DNA from: Comamonadaceae bacterium | Lineage (GTDB): Bacteria; Pseudomonadota; Gammaproteobacteria; Burkholderiales; Burkholderiaceae_C | Length of the DNA stretch: 64,000 nucleotides | Assembly: GCA_947447985.1 (NCBI GenBank) | Contig: CANFLX010000003.1 | Location: forward strand, 1 to 64,000 | Direction of reading: 5' to 3' | Part shown: positions 7,489 through 17,058 of the stretch, one piece after another | Position numbering within the stretch: position 1 is the first letter of the stretch | Layout: every line of letters begins with the position of its first letter | The notes under the pieces: generated by a model | What the model saw: only the letters and a program-made list of their open reading frames with translations | Database searches by the model: none | What the model was told of the DNA's origin: nothing | Position numbers and translations under genes: made by a program

Positions 7489-9861
7489 ATGGGTGCCTCA
7501 GACTTTTCCAAACTGCCCTTTATCGGCGAGTCCGTCCGCCGCAAGGAAGACTACCGCTTCCTCACGGGTGCCGGTCAATACACCGACGACATCAACCTGC
7601 AAGCGCAAACCCATGCGGTGTTCGTGCGCAGCCCCCACGCGCACGCGCTGATCAAAAACATTGATATCAGCGCTGCCCAGGCCATGCCTGGCGTGGTCCA
7701 CATCTTTGTGGGCACCGACCTGGAAGGAAAAATGGGTGGCTTGCCCTGTGGTTGGCTGATCACAGGCACCGACGGCAAGCCTATGAACGAGCCCCCGCAC
7801 CCGGTGCTGGCCTTGGGCAAAGTGCGCCACGTGGGTGACCAGGTGGCCATGGTGATTGCTGAAACTGTCGAGCAGGCTAAAAACGCCGCAGAAGCCGTGG
7901 TAGTGGACTATGAGCCTCTGAGTGCGGTGGTGGACGTGCGTGACGCAGCCGCTGGCGCCCAATTGCATGACGCTGCCCCCAAGAACCATTGCTACAACTG
8001 GGCCTTGGGCGACAAAGCACAGGTGGACGCCACCTTTGCTAACGCTGCGCATGTGACCCAATTGGACCTGATCAACAACCGCTTGGTCCCCAATGCCATG
8101 GAGCCGCGCGCGGCGATTGGCAGCTACAGCCGTGCCACGGAAGAATATGTACTGTATGTTTCCAACCAAAACCCGCACGTCGAACGACTGTTGATGACGG
8201 CCTTTGTGCTGGGTCTGCCTGAGCACAAAGTGCGCGTGATTGCGCCTGACGTAGGCGGCGGTTTTGGCTCCAAAATTTACCTGTATGCCGAGGACGTGGC
8301 GCTGACCTGGGCTTCCAAACAAATCAACCGCAGCATCAAATGGACCTGCGAGCGTTCGGAATCTTTCTTGACTGATGCCCACGGCCGCGACCACGTCAGC
8401 CATGCCGAAATGGCAATGGACAAAGATGGCAAGTTCCTGGCGATGCGGGTACACACCCATGCCAATTTGGGTGCCTATCTGTCAACCTTCTCCACCGCAG
8501 TGCCGACCATCCTGTACGCCACCTTGTTGGCAGGTCAATACACCTGCCCACAAATTTATGTGGAGGTCGATGCTTGGTTCACCAACACCGCGCCAGTCGA
8601 TGCTTACCGAGGGGCAGGTCGCCCTGAGGCCACCTATCTGGTGGAGCGTCTGGTTTCGCGCTGCGGTTGGGAACTGGGCCTGGCGCAAGATGAAATTCGC
8701 AAACGCAACTTCATCAGCAGCTGGCCTTATCAAACCCCCGTGGCCTTGCAATACGACGCGGGCGACTATCTGGGATGCTTGACCTCTGCACAAGCGCTGG
8801 GCGACACCGCGGGCTTTGAGGCACGCAAAGCGGCCAGCGCAGCCAAGGGTCTGCTGCGGGGTATCGGCTATTCCAGCTACATCGAGGCTTGCGGTCTGGC
8901 ACCCAGCAATATTGCGGGCGCATTGGGCGCGCGCGCCGGATTGTTTGAGTGCGGCGAGGTGCGGGTGCATCCCACCGGCAGCGTGACGGTGTTTACCGGC
9001 TCACACAGCCATGGCCAAGGCCATGAGACCACATTTGCCCAAGTGGTGGCTGCGCGACTCGGTATCGCCGTGGAAGCGGTTGATATTGTTCATGGCGACA
9101 CCGGTCGCGTGCCTTTTGGCATGGGCACCTACGGTTCGCGCTCGATCTCCGTGGGTGGTGCGGCCATCATGAAGGCGCTGGACAAGATCGAGACCAAAGC
9201 CAAAAAGATTGCAGCCCATTTGATGGAGTCGAGCGACGCCGATGTGGAGTTTGCCAACGGCGAGTTCACCGTCAAAGGGACCGACAAAAAGGTAACTTTT
9301 GGTCAGGTGGCGCTCACGGCCTATGTTCCTCACAACTATCCGCTGGACAAGTTGGAGCCCGGTTTGAACGAGACCGCGTTTTACGACCCCACCAACTTCA
9401 CTTTCCCTTCGGGAACCTATATCTGCGAGGTCGAAATTGATCCGGCGACGGGCGTCACCCGCGTGGACAAGTTCACCGCGGTGGATGACTTTGGCACCAT
9501 CATTAATCCGATGATTGTGGAAGGCCAGGTGCATGGCGGCTTGGTTCAGGGCATTGGCCAGGCGATGTTGGAAAACTGCATCTACGACCGCGAAACCGGC
9601 CAGTTGCTGACCGGCTCCTTCATGGACTACACCATGCCGCGCGCCGACGATTTTCCAGAGTTCAAGATCGGCAATATCTGCACACCTTGCACCCACAACC
9701 CGTTGGGGACCAAAGGATGCGGCGAGGCGGGTGCTATCGGCTCGCCTCCGGCCGTCATCAATGCGGTGCTGGATGCGCTGCACGGCGTGGGCGTCAAAGA
9801 GTTTGACATGCCCGCGTCCCCGCATCGCGTGTGGGAAGCCATTCAGGCGGCCAAAGCCTAA
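7489..9861 (+). CDS. coxL: Molybdenum hydroxylase large subunit, form II CoxL-like
   Basis: The 790-residue protein binds the molybdopterin cytosine dinucleotide cofactor and holds the active site. The N-terminal [23 protein letters not shown], the [18 protein letters not shown] Moco loop and the C-terminal [14 protein letters not shown] with its catalytic Glu are all visible. The active-site loop reads AYRGAGR at residues 372-378. Form I CO dehydrogenases have AYxCSFR there, with a cysteine that ligates copper. This motif defines form II, whose CO-oxidising ability is doubtful, so I call it a CoxL-family hydroxylase and leave its substrate open. It lies 12 bases after coxS. Confidence 0.93.
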   Translation: MGASDFSKLPFIGESVRRKEDYRFLTGAGQYTDDINLQAQTHAVFVRSPHAHALIKNIDISAAQAMPGVVHIFVGTDLEGKMGGLPCGWLITGTDGKPMNEPPHPVLALGKVRHVGDQVAMVIAETVEQAKNAAEAVVVDYEPLSAVVDVRDAAAGAQLHDAAPKNHCYNWALGDKAQVDATFANAAHVTQLDLINNRLVPNAMEPRAAIGSYSRATEEYVLYVSNQNPHVERLLMTAFVLGLPEHKVRVIAPDVGGGFGSKIYLYAEDVALTWASKQINRSIKWTCERSESFLTDAHGRDHVSHAEMAMDKDGKFLAMRVHTHANLGAYLSTFSTAVPTILYATLLAGQYTCPQIYVEVDAWFTNTAPVDAYRGAGRPEATYLVERLVSRCGWELGLAQDEIRKRNFISSWPYQTPVALQYDAGDYLGCLTSAQALGDTAGFEARKAASAAKGLLRGIGYSSYIEACGLAPSNIAGALGARAGLFECGEVRVHPTGSVTVFTGSHSHGQGHETTFAQVVAARLGIAVEAVDIVHGDTGRVPFGMGTYGSRSISVGGAAIMKALDKIETKAKKIAAHLMESSDADVEFANGEFTVKGTDKKVTFGQVALTAYVPHNYPLDKLEPGLNETAFYDPTNFTFPSGTYICEVEIDPATGVTRVDKFTAVDDFGTIINPMIVEGQVHGGLVQGIGQAMLENCIYDRETGQLLTGSFMDYTMPRADDFPEFKIGNICTPCTHNPLGTKGCGEAGAIGSPPAVINAVLDALHGVGVKEFDMPASPHRVWEAIQAAKA

Positions 9862-9881
9862 AGTCCCAAGGAGACAACACC

Positions 9882-10673
9882 ATGTATGCATTCACCCTTG
9901 ATCGTCCCGCTTCCACTGCCGACGCTGCGAAATTGGCCGGTGCGGGCGCCAAAGTACTCGCAGGCGGGCAAACGCTGCTCGCCTCCATGAAACTGCGCTT
10001 GTCGCAACCCGGCCACCTTGCAGACTTGTCGGGCATTGCCGAACTCGCGGGCATTTGCCGTGAAGGAAATGCCATTGTGATCGGTGCTATGACGCGTCAC
10101 ATGGACGTGGCCAGCAGTGCCGAAGTGAAATCCACCATCCCCGGACTGGCCGATCTGGCAGCCCACATTGGCGACCGCCAGGTGCGCACCATGGGCACGC
10201 TGGGCGGCTCTGTGGCCAATAACGATCCGTCGGCCTGCTACCCCAGCGCCGTGCTGGCCCTGGGCGCCACGGTGCGGACCAACCAGCGGCAGATTGCGGC
10301 AGATGATTTTTTTACCGGCATGTTCAGCACTGCCTTGCATGACGGTGAAATCATCACTGCGATCAGCTTTCCCATTCCTAAGCGTTCGGTCTACATGAAG
10401 TTTGTGCAGCCGGCCTCGCGCTTTGCGTTGGTGGGTGTCTATGTGGCACAGACAGATTCCGGTGTGCGCGTGGCCGTGACGGGAGCCGGGCAGTGCGTGT
10501 TCCGCCACCATGGATTGGAGGCCGCGCTCAACCAGAGCTTTACCGTGGCGTCTGCAGCGTCGGTGGCAATTGATGCCTCTGAGCTCAACCACGACATTCA
10601 CGCGACCAGTGCCTACCGCGCCAACCTGATCAGCGTGCAAGCGCAGCGGGCCGTCGCTAAGCTTCTGGGCTGA
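9882..10673 (+). CDS. coxM: Molybdenum hydroxylase medium subunit, FAD-binding (CoxM-like)
   Basis: The 263-residue product is the flavoprotein subunit that accepts electrons from the iron-sulfur subunit. It shows the two FAD motifs of the family: AGGQTLLASMKLRL near residue 30 and TMGTLGGSVANNDP near residue 105. I placed the start at the ATG preceded by AAGGAG; an upstream in-frame codon at 9831 would overlap coxL. It is the third gene of the structural set S-L-M and is followed by two hairpins before the maturation genes. Confidence 0.92.
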   Translation: MYAFTLDRPASTADAAKLAGAGAKVLAGGQTLLASMKLRLSQPGHLADLSGIAELAGICREGNAIVIGAMTRHMDVASSAEVKSTIPGLADLAAHIGDRQVRTMGTLGGSVANNDPSACYPSAVLALGATVRTNQRQIAADDFFTGMFSTALHDGEIITAISFPIPKRSVYMKFVQPASRFALVGVYVAQTDSGVRVAVTGAGQCVFRHHGLEAALNQSFTVASAASVAIDASELNHDIHATSAYRANLISVQAQRAVAKLLG

Positions 10674-10686
10674 GGTCCCGCGTTTT

Positions 10687-10704
10687 GCACGGCGCCTGCC
10701 GTGC
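10687..10704 (+). other. Perfect hairpin after coxM
   Basis: GCACGGC at 10687-10693 pairs with GCCGTGC at 10698-10704 around the loop GCCT. It lies 13 bases after the coxM stop, just before a terminator-like hairpin. It has no T run of its own, so it may protect the 3' end of the coxSLM message; that role is inferred. Confidence 0.5.
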
Positions 10705-10711
10705 GAGCAAG

Positions 10712-10746
10712 AGGCTCTGTGCCGGTGGGCGCGGAGCCTTTTTTTT
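10712..10746 (+). terminator. Terminator-like hairpin between coxM and coxD
   Basis: AGGCTC at 10712-10717 pairs with GAGCCT at 10734-10739; the 16-base loop can fold further (GCC with GGC). Eight T residues run from 10739 to 10746, and the coxD start codon follows at 10750. It would end or attenuate transcription between the structural and maturation genes. Confidence 0.7.
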
Positions 10747-10749
10747 GGA

Positions 10750-11679
10750 ATGAATATGCTTGCTTTTTCGACTGTCGATGCGCTGATGGATGCCTTGCGC
10801 CAAGCGGGGTATTTTGCTGAGCGGCGATTGGCCACGGCTGTTTTTTTAGCGCTGAAGCTTGAGCGTCCGTTGCTGCTCGAGGGCGAGCCCGGTGTTGGTA
10901 AGACCGAATTGGCCAAGGCTTTGGCTGCGGCTCTGGGCCGGGCGCTCATACGACTGCAGTGCTATGACGGCCTAGAGCAGCGCGAAGCCTTGTACGAGTG
11001 GAATTACGCCGCGCAATTGCTGCACATGCGTGCCGCACAAAGCGGTACGGGGGGCGAATTGGAGGCGCAGCGGGTCGAACGCGAGGTCTACCAGGAGCGT
11101 TACCTGATCCGGCGTCCCTTGCTGAAAGCCTTGCAGACGGGCGCGCCGGGTGCAGTGCTTTTGATCGATGAGGTCGACCGCGCCGACGAGCCCTTTGAGG
11201 CCTTTTTACTGGAGTATCTGGGCGAATACCAGGTCAGCGTGCCCGAGATCGGCACGGTGAGCGCGCAGTTCAAGCCAGTCACCATACTCACGAGCAATCG
11301 CACCCGCGAGTTGAGCGATGCGGTCAAGCGCCGTTGCCTTTACCACTGGCTGGACTACCCTGATCGGGAGCGAGAGCTGTCCATCATCCGCGCGCAGGTG
11401 CCCAATGCCAGCGCAGACCTGAGCGAGCAGGTGGCCCTGGTGGTGGATCGCTTGCGCAGTCAGCCTTTTGCCAGTGCCTTCCAGCGGGCTCCGGGCATTG
11501 CCGAAAGCGTGGAGTGGGCCAAGGCGTTGATTGCGTTGGACACCTTGGCGCTGGACCCTGAGGTAATGGCAGACACGGCGGGCATCTTGTTCAAGCAGCG
11601 CGAAGACGTGGCTGCCCTGACGCATGCATTGGCCACCGATTTGCTGGCGCCGCCCGAGGTAGACGGCCCGGCTAGCTGA
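10750..11679 (+). CDS. coxD: MoxR-family AAA+ ATPase (CoxD-like)
   Basis: CoxD-type ATPases act as chaperones in active-site maturation of CO-dehydrogenase-family enzymes. The 309-residue protein has Walker A GEPGVGKT at 45-52, Walker B VLLIDEVDRAD near 140 and the sensor-1 ILTSNRTRELSDAVKRR segment. The gene starts directly behind the T run of the terminator-like hairpin. The VWA partner coxE starts 12 bases after its stop, the usual MoxR-VWA pairing. Confidence 0.9.
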   Translation: MNMLAFSTVDALMDALRQAGYFAERRLATAVFLALKLERPLLLEGEPGVGKTELAKALAAALGRALIRLQCYDGLEQREALYEWNYAAQLLHMRAAQSGTGGELEAQRVEREVYQERYLIRRPLLKALQTGAPGAVLLIDEVDRADEPFEAFLLEYLGEYQVSVPEIGTVSAQFKPVTILTSNRTRELSDAVKRRCLYHWLDYPDRERELSIIRAQVPNASADLSEQVALVVDRLRSQPFASAFQRAPGIAESVEWAKALIALDTLALDPEVMADTAGILFKQREDVAALTHALATDLLAPPEVDGPAS

Positions 11680-11691
11680 GTAACAACGGCC

Positions 11692-12876
11692 ATGCAACTG
11701 GGCGATTCCCGAAGCGGCAAACTGGCCGAAAACCTGACGGCATTCGGCCGAAGCCTGCGCCGTGCCGGTGTGCAGGTGGACAGCGCGCGCATCGCTCTTT
11801 CGGCACAGGCAGCCCTTAGCGTGGGCTTGGATGATAAAGACGATCTGGAGGCCGCGCTCGAGGCAGTGCTGGTCAGTCGCGAACAAGACCGATGGGTGTT
11901 CCGCGAGCTGTTTGACGCCTTTTTCCGCAACCCCAACATGGCCCACAAGCTGCTGTCACAGTTACTGCCCAGCGCCGAAGGCAAGGCCGAACCGAGCAAA
12001 CGCCGACCGCGGGTGCGTGAGGCCTTGTCGCCCCAACAAGGTTTTGCCAAGCAGGCGGGCCCCAAGCAAGAGGATCAGAAAGTCGACTTTGACGCGGCCA
12101 TGACCGCCAGTGACGCGCATCGCCTTAAACATGCGGATTTCAATGCGCTTTCGGCGACCGAGTACCGCCTGGTCGAGCGCTTGGCGCGTGACATCCGAAT
12201 GCCCCTGCCGACGTTTGCCTCCAGGCGCGCGCAACAGGGAACACGCGGCGCTGCTTTGCACTGGGCCGGAGTGCTCAGGCAAGGGGTGCGCACCGGCGGC
12301 GAGCCCATGGTTTTGCCGCGCTTGCAACGCAAACGCCAGCCCCTGCCGCTGTTGATACTGGTGGACGTTTCGGGTTCGATGGAGCGCTATGTGCGACTGC
12401 TGCTGGCGTTTTTGCATGCAGCGACCCGGCGCCATAGCCGTCGTGATGTATTTGCCTTCGGCACCCAGCTCACCGACCTGAGCCCCTCTTTTGGTCTGGC
12501 GGACACCGATGCCATGCTGGCGCATGCCAGTATGGCGATCGAAGATTTTGCCGGCGGAACCCAACTGGGTGCCTCTCTGGCCCAGCTGCGGCTGCAGCAC
12601 GCGCGCAGATTGGTCGGTCGACGCTCCATGGTGCTGGTGATCACCGACGGCCTGGACACCGGTGCGCCTGGCGAACTGGCAAAGGAGCTGCTTTGGCTCA
12701 AGCGCCACAGCCGCCGAGTGCTGTGGCTCAACCCCTTGTTGCGCTTTGAGGGATACGCGCCCATAGCGCAGGGTGCCGCTGAATTGCACCGTGCCGCCGA
12801 TGCCATGCTGGCCGTACACAACCTCAGTAGCCTGGAGCAACTCGCTGCCAGCCTGGCCGAGGTGATGCGGCGCTAG
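11692..12876 (+). CDS. coxE: VWA-domain protein (CoxE-like)
   Basis: This 394-residue protein is the partner of the MoxR ATPase encoded just upstream. The C-terminal half is a von Willebrand A domain with a complete metal-binding (MIDAS) motif DVSGS at 225-229, followed by the TDGLDTG segment. The N-terminal half is helical and highly charged, with a basic stretch near 100-130. CoxE proteins are needed, together with CoxD, to activate the hydroxylase. The intact MIDAS contrasts with the altered one in the second VWA protein at 15832-17046. Confidence 0.9.
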   Translation: MQLGDSRSGKLAENLTAFGRSLRRAGVQVDSARIALSAQAALSVGLDDKDDLEAALEAVLVSREQDRWVFRELFDAFFRNPNMAHKLLSQLLPSAEGKAEPSKRRPRVREALSPQQGFAKQAGPKQEDQKVDFDAAMTASDAHRLKHADFNALSATEYRLVERLARDIRMPLPTFASRRAQQGTRGAALHWAGVLRQGVRTGGEPMVLPRLQRKRQPLPLLILVDVSGSMERYVRLLLAFLHAATRRHSRRDVFAFGTQLTDLSPSFGLADTDAMLAHASMAIEDFAGGTQLGASLAQLRLQHARRLVGRRSMVLVITDGLDTGAPGELAKELLWLKRHSRRVLWLNPLLRFEGYAPIAQGAAELHRAADAMLAVHNLSSLEQLAASLAEVMRR

Positions 12877-12940
12877 GCGATGGACGTGCACGCAAGCTCA
12901 GGCACAATCTTCTTCAATGTGAATCTTTCAGGAGCAAATC

Positions 12941-13513
12941 ATGGAAATGCAAGGCAAACGCTTACTCGCAATCACCCAGCAGCAGGCCTGGGATGCGCTC
13001 AACAACCCCGACGTGCTCAAAACATGCATCGCAGGATGCGACAAGGTCGAGCGCAGCGCAGACAACGAGTTCACGGTGGGCGTGTCTATCAAAATTGGTC
13101 CGGTATCAGCCAAGTTCAGCGGCAAGATTGCATTGGCCGATATGCTGCCCCCGCAAAGCTACACCCTGAGCTTTGAAGGCCAGGGCGGCCCGGCGGGGTT
13201 TGGCAAAGGCAGCGCCAAGGTGCAACTCACGCCGGTGGACGGTGGCACCGAACTGAATTACAGCGTGCAGGCCTCGGTCGGCGGCAAGATTGCGCAACTA
13301 GGCCAACGCTTGATCGACGGCGTGGCCAAATCGATGGCGGAAGACTTTTTCAAGCGCTTTGACGATGAAATGCAAAAGCAATATCCGCCGGCCGACGCGC
13401 CTGCGGTTCCGGCGGCGCAAGCCAGTGCGCCTGCAACGGGTTTCACATTGCCGGGCTGGGCCTGGATCGCTGGAGCCGTGGTGCTGGGCCTGCTTGTTTG
13501 GCAACTCCGCTAG
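12941..13513 (+). CDS. coxG: CoxG-like SRPBCC protein with C-terminal membrane anchor
   Basis: The first 150 or so residues form a CoxG (SRPBCC/START-like) domain: MQGKRLLAITQQQAWDALNN, then FSGKIALADMLPPQSY and GGTELNYSVQASVGGKIAQLG. After a Pro/Ala-rich linker, one hydrophobic helix (about 171-188) ends the 190-residue protein. In Oligotropha, CoxG helps anchor the enzyme to the membrane; the C-terminal helix here fits such a role. An AGGAG ribosome-binding site precedes the ATG. It is the last gene of the rightward cox cluster. Confidence 0.88.
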   Translation: MEMQGKRLLAITQQQAWDALNNPDVLKTCIAGCDKVERSADNEFTVGVSIKIGPVSAKFSGKIALADMLPPQSYTLSFEGQGGPAGFGKGSAKVQLTPVDGGTELNYSVQASVGGKIAQLGQRLIDGVAKSMAEDFFKRFDDEMQKQYPPADAPAVPAAQASAPATGFTLPGWAWIAGAVVLGLLVWQLR

Positions 13514-13633
13514 CACTGGCGGTTCGACTTCAACTCTAAAGTCAGCACCTCGACTTTGCGCAGTTGGCGTGATTGGGCGTTCCAAATGCGGTCCAGAGGC
13601 TTTGGGTCGTGCAATTGTTGCGATCCAGAAATG

Positions 13634-15610
13634 CTAGTTTGTTACACGTATAACGCCGTAATGACCAACCGACTTTTCAAAAACAGTTGCGTTGGTTTTA
13701 GTATTTATAATTTTCAGGCCCAATATTAAATTATCGCTTGAATTTTGCGCCTTGATTCCAAAGGTGCTTCGCAATGGAACCGTAAATCCAACACGATACG
13801 AATCTTGCCCCAAACTGCCAATTTCCCAAGGTTTTAAAAGACGGTAAGACGAGCCATTTCTTAGCTCCAATTCAGTATCTACACCACTTCCGCCACCGGA
13901 AAAGCAGGCGAGAATATTTATGTGGTCATTATTAAAGCCGCAAGTGAATATTGCTTGGTAAGGGTATTCTTGCGCAAACGCCTCAAGTCGTTTCTCCTCT
14001 TCCCGTCGCTGCTCTTCTCGCGCCAAGCGCTCTCGCTCAAGTCGCTGCGCTTTTTGCTTTAATACAGATATTTTATTATTGGATGCATCTGCGTAATCTT
14101 GCAAATAGAAAAATACTGTAGTTGGTTCTGAATTTCGAGAGTAGCCTGACTGCAAGACATCATTGATTATTTTTTCGTATTCAGGTTGCGTCCCAACTCC
14201 GAATTTTTTTAGCTTTAAAATCTGAGCCGGAGTCAATCCAGCGTTTTTTGCAAAGACATAATCTTGATTATTCGAAAATCCAAATCCCGCGGCATATCTA
14301 TCTTTAACTGCTACGATAGGTATTAATTTCCCATAGGCTGACGTGTGTTTGTTATCCCGAACGAGCGCATTTTTTATTTGCACTAGATTTTCTGGATAAT
14401 CTACAATGAGATTGCAATTCCTATCAGAATTAATGGCAATATATAATGAGTTTAAATCTTTAAATGTTTTTTCTGCATTGGCTCTCTTTGGTTTTCGCCA
14501 CTCCTGCCTAGCTCGCGGCAGATGAGCGTTGACATCTTGGAGCATGGCAGATTTAGCCAGAGCATCGATATCAAAATCAAGATAGCTCAAGAAAAGCCCT
14601 GACTCCTCTTGTGAGTAATTGACGCTGCAATATCTGAGCTCGCCTTGAGGTGTCTCTCTATCAAGCCCTAAGAAAAGTGAGCCAATCCACTCCTTGTTAC
14701 CGGCATTTGCTTGACCAATGTACTCGTCATTGATTTGCTGAATGGCTTTTTTTGCCGCGGCCGCTTCATTGGCAATTTTTTGTGAGGATATTTGAATCGT
14801 CTGAAAATCAATACTAAACAAAGATACCGCGTTTTGTAGATTTAATTTTGAGATCAGATTATTTTTAAATGTCGTAGGAACTGCAATAATGTCACTGCTG
14901 AATCCGCAATAGGTTTCGATAGAACCATTCCATCCCATTTTTTTCAAAACGCTTTTAGCCTCTTCAGTCAACGCTTCTTTCGTACTGTCGGAGGGAAAAA
15001 CTGATGCAAGTACTTTGGACATACTTAACCAATCGTCTTCAATTTTTTCTTGCCTGCTTGAAACAAAACTGTAAGGAGCAAGGGCGAGGCAGAGTCTACC
15101 TCTGTAGCCATCGGACGGGCGGAAACTTAGGGAGCCATCGATGTTCTTTGCCAAGAAGGTTTTTTCATTCCTCGCCACCATCAGAAATTCGAATGCTCCT
15201 TTGGCCTCACCATTTTGTATTGGCACCCAAAAAGAAGAACTTGAGATCATTTCGCAGGCTGGTAATTCACTCGTAAAAAAACCACCTGGAACGGTAATCC
15301 CTTTCGCTTGTACAAGATACCCTTTGGAATCTGGGAATCTATGCTTGTATGTGAATTGAACTGGTCCTATTTCTGCGTCTTCGAGATTTAATATATCTCT
15401 TGCATATGTTCCGTCGCCAAATGAAACTGATAGGCCGCAATCTTTATGGTTTTTATTGTCGACAAAGATGCCGATTTGGTATTCGTTTATTGTGTCTGTA
15501 AAAGCGAAATTTCCGGCGATTTTTTCGCTGTTGGCTTGACAAAGGGTTGAAGTCGTAACGAATAAGAAGAACCCGATACGGAATGCAGCAGTATTTAAAT
15601 ATTTCAGCAT
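13634..15610 (-). CDS. Large exported protein of unknown function, AT-rich gene
   Basis: I do not recognise this 658-residue protein. The ATG at 15610 gives a typical signal peptide (hydrophobic core about 10-20, likely cleavage near TLCQA at 22-26), so the product should reach the periplasm or beyond. The body is mixed alpha/beta with scattered cysteines. A strongly charged Arg/Glu helix spans about 513-549 and separates a final beta-rich domain of some 110 residues. Base composition is unlike the neighbours: I counted 21 of 60 G+C in 14041-14100 and 17 of 60 in 14821-14880, against well over half in flanking genes. It splits the coxG end from the second MoxR/VWA operon and looks acquired. 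A start at 15670 is possible but would add a non-signal leader. Confidence 0.8.
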   Translation of the reverse strand: MLKYLNTAAFRIGFFLFVTTSTLCQANSEKIAGNFAFTDTINEYQIGIFVDNKNHKDCGLSVSFGDGTYARDILNLEDAEIGPVQFTYKHRFPDSKGYLVQAKGITVPGGFFTSELPACEMISSSSFWVPIQNGEAKGAFEFLMVARNEKTFLAKNIDGSLSFRPSDGYRGRLCLALAPYSFVSSRQEKIEDDWLSMSKVLASVFPSDSTKEALTEEAKSVLKKMGWNGSIETYCGFSSDIIAVPTTFKNNLISKLNLQNAVSLFSIDFQTIQISSQKIANEAAAAKKAIQQINDEYIGQANAGNKEWIGSLFLGLDRETPQGELRYCSVNYSQEESGLFLSYLDFDIDALAKSAMLQDVNAHLPRARQEWRKPKRANAEKTFKDLNSLYIAINSDRNCNLIVDYPENLVQIKNALVRDNKHTSAYGKLIPIVAVKDRYAAGFGFSNNQDYVFAKNAGLTPAQILKLKKFGVGTQPEYEKIINDVLQSGYSRNSEPTTVFFYLQDYADASNNKISVLKQKAQRLERERLAREEQRREEEKRLEAFAQEYPYQAIFTCGFNNDHINILACFSGGGSGVDTELELRNGSSYRLLKPWEIGSLGQDSYRVGFTVPLRSTFGIKAQNSSDNLILGLKIINTKTNATVFEKSVGHYGVIRVTN

Positions 15611-15831
15611 ATCTTTTGGTTGATGGCTCTCGCCGACGGTGGAGGTTGCCAGCAATATATTGATGCCCAATTTCTGGCGTTCAATACAGGTGGGGCTTGT
15701 CTGGTTTCGCCGTACGCGCTCCAGCGGGGTTCCTGGAAACTGGCAGCCCTGGGTATGGTTAATTTCGCAGCGCGCTGGTTATGGGCCATTCGTAGTAATC
15801 GCCATGACATTGCTCTGCGTGAAGTTGTTGC
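15611..15831 (+). other. 221-base intergenic segment, no gene called
   Basis: This gap between the AT-rich gene and the VWA gene contains short open frames on both strands (for example a plus-strand frame through 15639-15872) but no ribosome-binding site or recognisable protein. Its composition is intermediate. It may hold the promoter of the AT-rich gene or decayed sequence from its arrival. I saw no direct repeats or attachment-site core. Confidence 0.4.
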
Positions 15832-17046
15832 TTACTTCGTCAACATCCGCATCGCCTCTTCCAGCCCTTTGAGGGTGAGCGGGTACATGCGTTGTTGCAT
15901 GAGTTGCTGAATCACGCTGATGCTTTGACGGTATTGCCAGACGCCCTGGGGTTCGGGGTTGATCCAGGCGAATTTGGGGAAAGCGCTGGTCAGGCGCTGC
16001 AACCAATCGGCGCCGGGCTCTTCGTTGTTGTATTCCACGCTGCCGCCAGGTTGCAAGATCTCATACGGGCTCATGGTGGCGTCGCCGACAAAGATGAGCT
16101 TGTAGTCTTTGTTGTACTTGCGGATGATGTCCCAGGTCGCAAATTTTTCGGCAAAGCGGCGCCGGTTGTTCTTCCACATGAAGTCATAGACGCAGTTGTG
16201 GAAGTAATAAAACTCCAGGTGCTTGAACTCGGTCTTGGTGGCGCTGAAAAGCTCTTCCACCCGGGCAATGTGGTCATCCATGGTGCCGCCCACGTCCATC
16301 AGCAGCAGCACCTTGACGTTGTTGTGCCGCTCCGGAATCATTTTGATGTCCAGGTAGCCTGCGTTCGCCGCTGTGCTGCGGATGGTGTCGTCGAGGTCGA
16401 GTTCGAGCTCGTTGCCTTCGCGGGCAAACTTGCGCAGTCGGCGCAATGCCACCTTGATGTTGCGTGTGCCCAGTTCCTGGGTGTCGTCATAGTCTTTGTA
16501 AGCGCGCTGGTCCCACACCTTGACCGCGCTGCGGTTGCGGCTCTTGTCCTGCCCGATGCGGATGCCCTGCGGGTTGTGTCCGTATGCGCCAAATGGCGAG
16601 GTACCGCCCGTGCCAATCCACTTGCTACCGCCTTCGTGCCGCTCTTTTTGTTCTTCAAAACGCTTCTTCAGCGTCTCCATGAGCTCGTCCCAGCCCATTT
16701 TCTCGATCTTGGCCAGTTCTTCTGGGCTGAGTTGCAACTCCAGGTTTTTGCGCAGCCATTCCAGCGGCACTTCTTTGGTGAAGTCGGCAATCAACTCCAC
16801 ACCTTTGAAATAGGCCGCAAATGCGCGGTCAAACTTGTCGTAGTGCTTCTCATCTTTGACCAGCGCTGCGCGGCTCAGGTAATAGAAGTCGTCCACTTTG
16901 TAGCCTTGCACCTCTTCACCGTCCGCGGGTTCAGCCGCATTGGGGCCCACCACGCCTTTTTGCAAGGCTTCGAGCAGCGTGAGGAACTCTTTGACTGAGA
17001 CCGGCAGTTTGGCGCTTCGCAGCGTGTAAAAAAAATCGAGCAGCAT
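15832..17046 (-). CDS. VWA-domain CoxE-family protein with altered MIDAS
   Basis: This 404-residue protein belongs to the CoxE-like VWA family that partners MoxR ATPases. The N-terminus (MLLDFFYTLRSAKLPVSVKEFL) is typical of the family, and the C-terminal half is a VWA fold. The metal-ion motif reads DVGGT at 251-255 instead of DxSxS, so metal binding may be weakened. It is the last gene of a four-gene minus-strand operon led by a MoxR ATPase, with gaps of 3, 9 and 12 bases. It is a second MoxR/VWA module besides coxD/coxE; its client protein is unknown. Confidence 0.87.
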   Translation of the reverse strand: MLLDFFYTLRSAKLPVSVKEFLTLLEALQKGVVGPNAAEPADGEEVQGYKVDDFYYLSRAALVKDEKHYDKFDRAFAAYFKGVELIADFTKEVPLEWLRKNLELQLSPEELAKIEKMGWDELMETLKKRFEEQKERHEGGSKWIGTGGTSPFGAYGHNPQGIRIGQDKSRNRSAVKVWDQRAYKDYDDTQELGTRNIKVALRRLRKFAREGNELELDLDDTIRSTAANAGYLDIKMIPERHNNVKVLLLMDVGGTMDDHIARVEELFSATKTEFKHLEFYYFHNCVYDFMWKNNRRRFAEKFATWDIIRKYNKDYKLIFVGDATMSPYEILQPGGSVEYNNEEPGADWLQRLTSAFPKFAWINPEPQGVWQYRQSISVIQQLMQQRMYPLTLKGLEEAMRMLTK

Positions 17047-17058
17047 GGTGGTGTGTGT

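Noticed and set aside
7006-13513. Proven aerobic CO dehydrogenase operon
   Set aside because: The large subunit has the form II loop AYRGAGR, so CO oxidation cannot be claimed from sequence.
13514-15831. Genomic island bounded by attachment sites or an insertion sequence
   Set aside because: Despite the low G+C gene, I found no integrase, transposase, tRNA target or direct repeats at the edges.
15611-15910. Small protein genes in the gap beside the AT-rich gene
   Set aside because: Open frames exist on both strands but lack ribosome-binding sites and similarity; the 3' part overlaps the VWA gene in antisense.
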